Assembly (NCBI GenBank): GCA_025617745.1
Contig: CM046853.1
Coordinates: forward strand, 51,353,021 to 51,417,020
Direction: 5' to 3'
Length of the DNA stretch: 64,000 nucleotides
Source: Heliocidaris erythrogramma
Taxonomy: Eukaryota; Echinodermata; Echinoidea; Camarodonta; Echinometridae
Below the pieces are notes generated by a model. The model saw nothing but the letters and a program-made list of their open reading frames with translations. It had not been told where the DNA came from and did not search any database. The position numbers and the translations under genes were made by a program. Shown in pieces: positions 48,617 through 56,044 of this stretch (its first letter is position 1; the number at the start of each line of letters is the position of its first letter).

Positions 48617-51528
48617 ATGAATTCGGAAGAAGAAGCAGCTGGGTCAAGGAGACCTGCTTCTTCCGAAGAGTTGTCTAGCAAGACGACTCGGCCTTCCAGA
48701 ACTCCCCGAGTACAGCGGTACGCGGGGGAGGGAGGAGGGCTAAAGGTAAGTTGCCTAGTGGTGTTCCCTTGCAGAGTTTGCCAGTTTCGGAGCTTGCGGC
48801 TTCGGGACGGGTGGCGTTAACTGAATCGGGATTGTCAACTCCGAAGCCTGTGGTTTCGGGGTGGGTGGCGTCAGATTCTAGTGGTTTGGATATCTCGAAT
48901 CCAATCCCCCGGTCGCTGAGACCAGAGGGGGGGGGGGGGGGGGGGGGGCTGTGGTTTCCCGTACGGTAGCGTTCACTCGCTCTGATCCGTTAGGGGAGAC
49001 GCGCCCCACTACTGCAGGACAACCCACGGGCTTAGTCCATGTTGGTCTGGGTTCTCAAACCCTAGCCCCCGGCAAACGCCATATGGGGGAACGAGTACTT
49101 TCTGGGCTGTCTCAGTTGCCAGCTGATGGGAATGCTCGAGCTAACAATTATGGACGCTCTTCGGAGCAACAGGTGTTTTCACCTGAGTGCGTGACTACTA
49201 GTGCTCCCCTATTGCCGCTTTCGAGCGGTCCAATAGTGGGTTCACATGCCTTTAGTAGTCATCGGGCACATACCGAGTCATCACGGTCTGCCCACGCACT
49301 GGGAGCTTTTAGCTTCCAACCCATGGCTACGGCATCTCCAGAACTCCCCCGAGTACAGCGGTACGCGGGGGAGGGAGGAGGGCTAAAGGTAAGTTGCCTA
49401 GTGGTGTTCCCTTGCAGAGTTTGCCAGTTTCGGAGCTTGCGGCTTCGGGACGGGTGGCGTTAACTGAATCGGGATTGTCAACTCCGAAGCCTGTGGTTTC
49501 GGGGTGGGTGGCGTCAGATTCTAGTGGTTTGGATATCTCGAATCCAATCCCCCGGTCGCTGAGACCAGAGGGGGGGGGGGGGGGGGGGCTGTGGTTTCCC
49601 GTACGGTAGCGTTCACTCGCTCTGATCCGTTAGGGGAGACGCGCCCCACTACTGCAGGGCAACCCACGGGCTTAGTCCATGTTGGTCTGGGTTCTCAAAC
49701 CCTAGCCCCCGGCAAACGCCATATGGGGGAACGAGTACTTTCTGGGCTGTCTCAGTTGCCAGCTGATGGGAATGCTCGAGCTAACAATTATGGACGCTCT
49801 TCGGAGCAACAGGTGTTTTCACCTGAGTGCGTGACTACTAGTGCTCCCCTATTGCCGCTTTCGAGCGGTCCAATAGTGGGTTCACATGCCTTTAGTAGTC
49901 ATCGGGCACATACCGAGTCATCTCGGTCTGCCCACGCACTGGGAGCTTTTAGCTCCCAACCCATGGCTACGGCATCTTCTTGCCTAGCCAATATGGGTGA
50001 TTTGGGCGATTCTCTAGGCTTACGCCATGAGCGCTCCAATCCCTTTATGGGAAGTGAACGTCCCTCCGCGGAGGAATCGGTTCGTGTTTCCGAAGACGCT
50101 TCGGGGATCCGAATGAATCCGATTAAGCGTTCTAAGAAAAGGGTTTCGGCTTCGACTATTGTCGAGCCAGCCAAGAAAAAGGCCAAGAAGAAGGCGAAAA
50201 GAGGCGAGGCTTTGCCGGCCTCTTGCCCGTCTGGCCTGGCTGACCCGGCTAGCTCCTCTCAAGCTGACATGTTCAGTATGATGCGGGCTTTTGCTCAGAA
50301 TCAGGGTTGGTCCTTTGTACCGGCTTCTTCAACCCTGACTTCTGTCCCTATTCAGGGATCTCGCTTTGAGTCTGATCAACCTTTTGTGATTGATTCCTCT
50401 TTGTCTGAGACTGATTCGCATGTGCCTCCTACTCCCGCGGCCCTTGGGGCTCCGCCGGGCGAGGAGACTGTTGGTGAACCATGCGGGGACCCGCCTGCGG
50501 AGGCCTTTGTTAGCGTTCCTTTGTCTCATTCCACTCAGGTGGAACCAGATTTGGATGCGTCCTCTCAAGCTTCGGTTCCCGAATCGCTTGGGCAGGCGGA
50601 GTCTCAATCGCCCAATCTCTATGGAGTGGAAGCGATTGCTTTGTTGTCCAAATATCTCCCTGAAGTTCAGTCAACCCGCGCGCAGGGTTCGACTTCGCGT
50701 TGGAATTTCAAGCAGCAGGTCTCCCCTGAGGGTATTGCTCTCGAGGAGGCTTTCAAGCTGGAGTATGACCGCATTGAGGCCGCGGTGTTGGTTAAGCGAT
50801 CTAATGCGGTCAGGGGTAAGGCTTTTGCCTTTTGTTCTCAGGACCAAGACAGCTTTTTCAAGGCTAAGATTCTTTCTCCTGAGATTTTAGAGGTTGGTCG
50901 TCGCTTGCGGGCGACTAATCCGCTTACCTCCGCTGCGTTCAGGGCGGAGGATAAGATTTGGTCTAATATTGAAAACCACATTAGGTCAGGGATGCGTTTG
51001 TCGGCTTTTCAAGGGCTTCTCTCTGACCTTAGGTCCAGGGCGGAGGAGTTGAATGTTACCGATGGTGACAAGCTCATTATTGACGACTTGCTGCATACTC
51101 TTTTTTGTCTGCAGTGGTCGCAGCTTTCCACAGCAGCTGCTTCGGCTACGTTCCGTCGCAGGACCTCGGCTCTCTCAGCACTGGGTGTTAGAGAGTCGGG
51201 CATTGCTCAACTTCTCCGAGATGTTCCGTCTCGGGGTCCTTCGCTTTTTGGTGGTAAATTCGCTTCGGTGTTTCAAAGAGAGATCGATGCGCGTAAGCAG
51301 ATCTCGGATATGACTAAGCAGTTTCACACTAGCTCTAAGCCAACGCGGGCCCCTGTTCAGCGTAGACCTGCTGGTCCTGTTTCGGGTCAACGCAGTCGCG
51401 TGTCTAGGGTCCCGCCTCCTGAGCCTCAGCCAGCTCCGTCTCGTGGGAGAGGGAGTCGTGGCAGGGGTTTTTCGAGAGGTTCTCGTGGTAAGGCGATGGC
51501 TTCGCAGAAGGCCAAGCCTGGTTTTTGA
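48617..51528 (+). pseudogene. DIRS ORF1 (gag-like), interrupted at its 5' end
   Basis: ATG 48617 opens 'MNSEEEAAGSRRPASSEEL', but the unspliced frame stops at about 48820. The main open part runs from just after the second poly-G tract (about 49591) to TGA 51526-51528, 645 codons. That part has a basic nuclear-localisation-like stretch ('KRSKKRVS', 'AKKKAKKKAKRGE') at about residues 178-207 and an Arg/Gly-rich tail ('GRGSRGRGFSRGSRGK'), both expected for a nucleic-acid-binding gag-like protein. The amino-terminal 215 codons exist twice because of a tandem duplication. The frame changes at the poly-G runs (22 and 19 G), and a GT-AG pair lies in each copy. Whether a functional ORF1 is produced depends on splicing or on the true G-run lengths. 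Confidence 0.75.
48695..49977 (+). repeat. 641-bp tandem duplication within DIRS ORF1
   Basis: Copy 1 is 48695-49336 and copy 2 is 49337-49977. They differ by a few substitutions, one extra C near 49350 and three fewer G in the poly-G tract. Each copy contains 'ggctaaaggtaagttgccta' and 'gtgttcccttgcagagtttg', consensus-quality donor and acceptor sites. Confidence 0.93.
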
Positions 51529-53479
51529 CGTTTTTCCCCGAGCGCTTGTTCGACCATATGTGGTAGGTGGCCGACTTCATGCGTTTCTCCCCGCTTGGGA
51601 GGCCATCTCCGGGGACGGGTTTGTTCTCTCCGTCGTGCGAGACGGATTCTTCATAGATCTTTGCGCCTCGCTCCCCGGAGGGGCTATAAGAATTCGGTCA
51701 CCTCCCATGTCTGCCCTGTCTCGGTCTCATGCTTCGAAGGAGATCGAGTCTCTTTTGGAAAAGAGGGCTATAGAAAGGGTAAGAGACAGGCCGTCTCTTT
51801 CCCTTTCTCCAATATTTGTTATTCCCAAGCGCTCGGGAAAACTTCGTTTGATACTGAACCTAAAGAGGATAAACAAATTTATTCCTCCGGTTCATTTTCG
51901 TATGGAGACTCTTGCCTCCATTCTTCCGTTGATCAAAAGGGAAGACTACGCGGTCTCGATAGATCTCAAGGACGCGTACTTTCACATCCCCATTCATCGC
52001 GCATCTCGCGATCTTCTGGGGTTCTCCTTCCTCTCGGAGACTTACCGGTTTCGGGCTCTTCCCTTCGGGCTGCGCCCGGCCCCTCGGGTTTTTACTCAAG
52101 TTGTAGCGGTGCTAGCGGCCTTTCTGAGGCGTCGCGGCCTGCGGTTGTTTTGTTACCTGGACGATTGGCTTCTCCTTGCGGAGTCGCGCGATTGTTTGTT
52201 GGACGAGACTCGTTTGCTAGTCTCTCTTACTCAAGACTTAGGTTTCCTAATAAATTGGGAAAAGTCAGAGTTAGTCCCCACTCGCAACCCAGTTTTTCTG
52301 GGGGCGGTGTTAGACATAAGGAATCAGTTAGCTCGGCCCAGTCGAGACAGGATTCTCACCATTGTCTCTGCGGCTCGCAAGCTCTTGCTGGCCAGAAGAG
52401 TCTCGGCCAGACAGTGGCTTCAGTTTCTAGGTTATCTGGCCAGTCTAGTCGATGTTTTAGAGGACTGCCGGCTCCTCATGAGACCCTTTCAGAGACATCT
52501 CCTCAGGTTCTTCAAGCCGGGAAAAGACTCTCTTTTGGTCTGGATTCCAGTACCGGTAGAGATCAAGTCTCTTCTCGCTTGTTGGACGAGCGAGGTGTTT
52601 CTCGCGCGAGGCAGGTCCTTCTCTGTCCCTCTTCCGTCGATATCGGTTTCGACGGACGCCTCTCGGTTGGGGTGGGGAGGACACTGCAACGGCAGCACGG
52701 TTGCGGGGGATTGGTCTCATCTTGGGACTCTTCCTCATATCAATGTCCTGGAGTTTATGGCAGTTCTGTTGACCTTGCTCCATTTCAGAAGTCGACTTCT
52801 CAGTCGTTCGGTTCTGATTCTCACGGACAATGTTACCGTGGCGGCATATATCAATCGGCAGGGAGGCACTCGTTCGGTTGCCCTGAATGCCCTAGCAGCT
52901 CAGCTGTGGAGGTGGTGTCGTCGCATGGCAATCACACCCGTGGCCTCTTTCATCCCAGGTCGGGAAAACCTCATTGCGGATTTTCTGTCCCGGGGCAGGT
53001 ATCTTCCATCGGAATGGATGCTCCATCCGGAGGTATTTTGCCGCATTCGCACTTGCCTAGGTCCACTGGAAGTGGATCTATTTGCGTCGGTGCTAAATCA
53101 CCAGCTGCCGAAGTATTGCTCCCGTGTTCGCGATCAGGGAGCATGGGCTCTCGATGCTTTCTCCCTCAGCTGGGAGAACCTTCAGGGATTCGCTTTTCCT
53201 CCCTTCCAACTGATTCCGTGTGTCTTGCGGAAAATCAGGGAAGATCGGGCGAGGGTGCTTGTAATAGCTCCCTTTTGGCCCAGGAGGAATTGGTTTCCGG
53301 AGCTTATGAGCCTTCTAAGGGCTCAACCGTTAGTTCTCCCGTTAAGAGCGGATCTGGTGTTACAGCCCCTATCGGGGATTCTTCACCACAATCCGGAGTC
53401 TCTTCATTTGACTGCTTGGCCCCTGTCAGGGAATCTGCAAGACAGTCGGGTCTCTCTGATAGAGCCGCGGACTTTTTAA
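51443..53479 (+). CDS. DIRS ORF2: reverse transcriptase, RNase H and methyltransferase-like domains
   Basis: A 678-codon open frame overlaps the end of ORF1. The first ATG that retains the RT core is 51707. It could also be reached from ORF1 by frameshift. The RT part has 'PIFVIPKRSGKLRLILNL', 'YAVSIDLKDAYFHIPIH', 'FRALPFGLRPAPRVFTQV' and the catalytic 'YLDD' at residues 238-241. RNase H follows with 'VSTDASRLGWGG' (Asp405), 'LEF' (Glu437) and 'TDN' (Asp462). The last third contains 'VDLFAS' and 'FAFPPFQLIP', fitting the DNA-adenine-methyltransferase-like domain of DIRS elements. It copies the element RNA into DNA. All catalytic residues I can place are present. The TAA stop overlaps an ATG of the recombinase frame. 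Confidence 0.93.
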   Translation: MGEGVVAGVFREVLVVRRWLRRRPSLVFDVFPRALVRPYVVGGRLHAFLPAWEAISGDGFVLSVVRDGFFIDLCASLPGGAIRIRSPPMSALSRSHASKEIESLLEKRAIERVRDRPSLSLSPIFVIPKRSGKLRLILNLKRINKFIPPVHFRMETLASILPLIKREDYAVSIDLKDAYFHIPIHRASRDLLGFSFLSETYRFRALPFGLRPAPRVFTQVVAVLAAFLRRRGLRLFCYLDDWLLLAESRDCLLDETRLLVSLTQDLGFLINWEKSELVPTRNPVFLGAVLDIRNQLARPSRDRILTIVSAARKLLLARRVSARQWLQFLGYLASLVDVLEDCRLLMRPFQRHLLRFFKPGKDSLLVWIPVPVEIKSLLACWTSEVFLARGRSFSVPLPSISVSTDASRLGWGGHCNGSTVAGDWSHLGTLPHINVLEFMAVLLTLLHFRSRLLSRSVLILTDNVTVAAYINRQGGTRSVALNALAAQLWRWCRRMAITPVASFIPGRENLIADFLSRGRYLPSEWMLHPEVFCRIRTCLGPLEVDLFASVLNHQLPKYCSRVRDQGAWALDAFSLSWENLQGFAFPPFQLIPCVLRKIREDRARVLVIAPFWPRRNWFPELMSLLRAQPLVLPLRADLVLQPLSGILHHNPESLHLTAWPLSGNLQDSRVSLIEPRTF

Positions 53480-54453
53480 TGTCCAGTCGTAGGGTTTCTA
53501 CTAGGGAAATTTACAATTCCCGTCTCTCGGTCTTTTTCCTTTGGTGCAAAGAGAGAAATCAAACCCCTTCTAAGGCTCCTATTGGTTCAATTGCGGATTT
53601 CTTAATCTCGTTATTTGACAAAGGGAGATCTATTTCTACTATCCGAGGCTACCGTTCGGCGATCGGGGCCATTCATTCGGGTTTTTCGGATGGTTCGGGG
53701 ATTTCCAATTCCCCGCTACTAAGCGGTTTGATTCGTTCGTTCTTTCTGAAACGACCTTCGTTTTCTAAGTTAGTGCCGTCTTGGAGTCTGCCTAAGGTCC
53801 TGGAGGCCTTGGCGAAACCTCCTTTTGAACCGTTAGGTGAAGCTTCGCTTCATCATCTTACGGTTAAGACGCTCTTTTTGGTAGCTATTGCCTCTGGGCA
53901 GAGGCGCAGTACTCTTCATGCTCTCTGTCTTACTCCTGGTCATGTTCGCTGGGAGAGAAAAGGTGTTAGATTGATTCCTAGGGCTTCTTTTGTTGCCAAG
54001 AATCAGACAGCTACCTCCGGTCCTGTTGAGATTTTTCTTTGTCCGCGTTCTGACCTTTCTTCGGTGCGTGAGGACAAAGTTTGGTGTCCTGTTAGGGCTC
54101 TCAAATGGTATATTGATAAGACTAAGTCTTTTCGTAAGGATGATCAGTTGTTCTTGATCACTAGAGAGCCTTTTTCTCCTGCCTCTCTTGATTCCATTTC
54201 TAGATGGATCGTTGAAGCTATTAGGGCCGCTGGCACAGAGGCTCTTTTATCCGACAGTAAGCCTCGTGCTCATGATACTCGTAGTGTCAGCACTTCTTGG
54301 GCTCTGTTTCAAGGTGTGGCGCTTGTTGATATTTTGAAGGCTGCTTATTGGCGTTCGCCCAATTCCTTCATTTCTTGCTACCTTAGGGATATTCCCGCAG
54401 GTGAAGCTTTGTTTGCGTCAGCCACCTTGAAGGCCGCTGTGTCTTCTTTGTAG
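53479..54453 (+). CDS. DIRS ORF3: tyrosine recombinase
   Basis: From ATG 53479 this is 324 codons. The same frame is open back to 51529, overprinting ORF2. The core-binding half begins 'STREIYNSRLSVFFLWCKER' and contains 'STIRGYRSAIGAIHSGF'. The catalytic half has 'ASGQRRSTLHAL', 'AHDTRSVSTSWALF' and 'SCYLRD'. Counting from the open-frame codon at 51595, the catalytic set is Arg770/771, His893, Arg896 and Tyr929, that is R...HxxR...Y complete. The enzyme integrates the circular DNA intermediate by site-specific recombination. The start at 53479 yields the complete two-domain enzyme and overlaps the ORF2 stop as TAATG, pointing to coupled reinitiation. Confidence 0.92.
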   Translation: MSSRRVSTREIYNSRLSVFFLWCKERNQTPSKAPIGSIADFLISLFDKGRSISTIRGYRSAIGAIHSGFSDGSGISNSPLLSGLIRSFFLKRPSFSKLVPSWSLPKVLEALAKPPFEPLGEASLHHLTVKTLFLVAIASGQRRSTLHALCLTPGHVRWERKGVRLIPRASFVAKNQTATSGPVEIFLCPRSDLSSVREDKVWCPVRALKWYIDKTKSFRKDDQLFLITREPFSPASLDSISRWIVEAIRAAGTEALLSDSKPRAHDTRSVSTSWALFQGVALVDILKAAYWRSPNSFISCYLRDIPAGEALFASATLKAAVSSL

Positions 54454-54521
54454 TCTTTGGTGTAATCCTATTTCCTTTGCTCGAAACATGCCTCCCGGTT
54501 TTTTGAGTTGGCGCTGGTCTG
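54454..54521 (+). other. Spacer between recombinase and internal complementary region
   Basis: A short 3' non-coding stretch after the recombinase TAG, with no recognisable signal. Confidence 0.5.
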
Positions 54522-54616
54522 GCATAATAGGTAGGTATATATGATTTATTGCAGTAAATTTGTAAAATCAGCACTGATTTTCTTATTTACTATATAAATC
54601 TATATACCTACCTATG
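54522..54616 (+). repeat. DIRS internal complementary region
   Basis: The first part (54522-54560) is the reverse complement of the left outer end (48028-48066). The second part (54558-54616) is the reverse complement of the right outer end (54811-54869). The two meet around 'gcagtaaatttgtaaaatc', the junction of the element as a circle. In DIRS replication this region is thought to serve as a guide for joining the two ends. Confidence 0.92.
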
Positions 54617-54674
54617 ACCCTCCCTCCTTCCCCGCTCCTTGCAAGCAACATGTTTCTTCTTGGGGTTGCTCGCA

Positions 54675-54825
54675 AAAGAGGAAGATGGCCGTAGCGTACT
54701 GACGCGCGTGAGTGGCAAAGGGGACAATAGGATTACGGGGGGTGCGCACAATTTTGTGACACATGTGTGATAATTCTCGAAGGGGTCCCGTAGTCAAGAC
54801 TACAGGCATAATAGGTAGGTATATA
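54675..54825 (-). repeat. DIRS right inverted terminal repeat
   Basis: Inverted copy of 48046-48196. The unique outer extension 54826-54869 ('atttatatagtaaataagaa' and on to 'gattttacaaatt') is longer than the left one. Confidence 0.9.
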
Positions 54826-55569
54826 GATTTATATAGTAAATAAGAAAATCAGTGCTGATTTTACAAATTAGCTGTCTTTTGAGCTGACCCCTTTTTGTTA
54901 AGCTTCTTGGGCATCTTGGAGACGAAATGATGATACTCGTCAGTCTGCTCGGCTTTTGTATATCCTGCAGAAATCAGCGCGCACAACGTGCGTTGCAAGT
55001 GCATAGCACGTACTTCCTCGGTGCGGTTTACGTGAGTTCTGCGTGCTCACTGGACAATTGAACTGGAGAAGCGCCGAATAAGCACGGACCTCGCACTTAT
55101 CACGTTCGGAGCACGCACGTGCTAGGTGCGTTGTCCGTAGAGCAAGTCACTATGCAAAATTTTTTCAAAAACTCACGGAGTCCGTGCGTTGTGCGCTCGT
55201 TAGCAGCAGAGGGCACGCACGTCAACGCACGTCACCCGTACTGGGGGTGAATCTGTAGACCGCCCGCAGCCTGAACGCAGCGAAAGTTCCTCGTGCACTA
55301 AAAGTGCTACGGCGTGTCTGCGTGCTCCCAAATCCGTACTGAGGCGGTACTCACCACGTACGGATCCCCAAATTTTGCCCACGTTTTTGCACGTAGACAG
55401 CACGCACTTGCAAGTACGGCGGGATGGGACCAGCGCTAAAATCATACTGGTCCGCGCATCGGTGAGCATACTATGTTTGTATAGTTTGTACTCGGTACAA
55501 ATGACTTTTATCTGCACATGCGCAAATCGTAATTATGGCAAAGGTGGCTCATGTCGTCACCCTACATAA

Positions 55570-55870
55570 GAATTGGTGTATACTGGGTTTTGGAATCTTC
55601 AAAATGATAAGAAATTGACCCAATCTCACTGAAAAGCACAAGCACTCTACCAAAAATGGGTATATGGGACTGCACACTGCCACTCACACATAGTGGCATG
55701 ACTGTTCGGCCCGAACATTTCAGCTAGGCCCTATTTCTCGTCATATTCGAATATGAGGGCATTTGAAGAGCAATCCTTTTCAGGGGACATTTCTGTTCCG
55801 ACGTTCTTACAAACTGACATAGACAGAATGAAAATTATTTTTTCACCTTTCCCCGAACTAAGCCTCCATC
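55570..55870 (+). repeat. Mid-repeat family D copy
   Basis: Contains 'gttttggaatcttcaaaatg', 'tatatgggactgcacact', 'gttcggcccgaacatttcag', 'aatatgagggcatttgaaga' and 'ttttcaggggacatttctg', one of the best-preserved copies. It begins some 130 bp right of the Harbinger-like element. Confidence 0.65.
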
Positions 55871-55996
55871 ACAAGAAAGTAAAGGTGTTCTTTTAACCAA
55901 TTTCGAACTGATAAAATATTTACCTCTTTTAGCAACTGTCAATGTCACTACTCCCATACTGTTAGGATAATGTTTGATTCATTAAAAGCTGCCCTC

Positions 55997-56044
55997 ATGT
56001 CTACAGTTTGAAGCAGGTATACACCTGCTTCAAACTGTAGACAT
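55997..56044. repeat. Perfect hairpin, 22-bp arms with 4-base loop
   Basis: The arm 'atgtctacagtttgaagcag' plus 'gt' is followed by the loop 'atac' and the exact reverse complement. It is non-coding and its origin is unknown. Confidence 0.9.

Larger units (their letters stand above)
48028..54869 (+). mobile_element. DIRS-type tyrosine-recombinase retrotransposon, nearly complete
   Basis: The 6.8-kb element has the full DIRS plan: inverted, non-identical ends (about 150 bp shared), an ORF1, an RT/RNase H/methyltransferase-like ORF2, a tyrosine-recombinase ORF3 overlapping it, and an internal complementary region (54522-54616). That region is the reverse complement of the two outer ends joined together. 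Elements of this order replicate through a circular DNA that the recombinase integrates, so they lack an integrase and make no target duplication. The trinucleotide ATT occurs once at each border (48028-48030, 54867-54869). ORF2 and ORF3 are intact. ORF1 is disturbed at its 5' end by a tandem duplication and poly-G tracts. The near-identical inverted repeats suggest a recent insertion. Confidence 0.92.
47568..55436. mobile_element. Harbinger-like DNA element, split by the DIRS insertion
   Basis: The outer ends are imperfect inverted repeats: 'ggtcacatcccgccgt' near 47573 and the complement of 'acggcgggatgggacc' near 55416-55432. Both are flanked by TAA (47565-47567 and 55437-55439), a target duplication typical of PIF/Harbinger elements. 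Both halves (47568-48030 and 54867-55436) are much richer in CpG and in 'acgt' and 'gcacgt' motifs than the surrounding intron. Without the retrotransposon the element is about 1.0 kb. I see no complete transposase. A lysine-rich minus-strand stretch at about 54880-54940 ('KMPKKLNKKGS') could be a remnant of a DNA-binding partner protein, but this is very uncertain. Confidence 0.6.

Noticed and set aside
48746-48774. A 29-base intron within one repeat copy of DIRS ORF1
   Set aside because: The signals are excellent but the length is below what animal spliceosomes normally remove. The 672-base interval across the duplication is the better hypothesis.
49899-50607. Antisense frames within DIRS ORF1
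   Set aside because: Shadow frames of a GC-rich coding region; no motifs.
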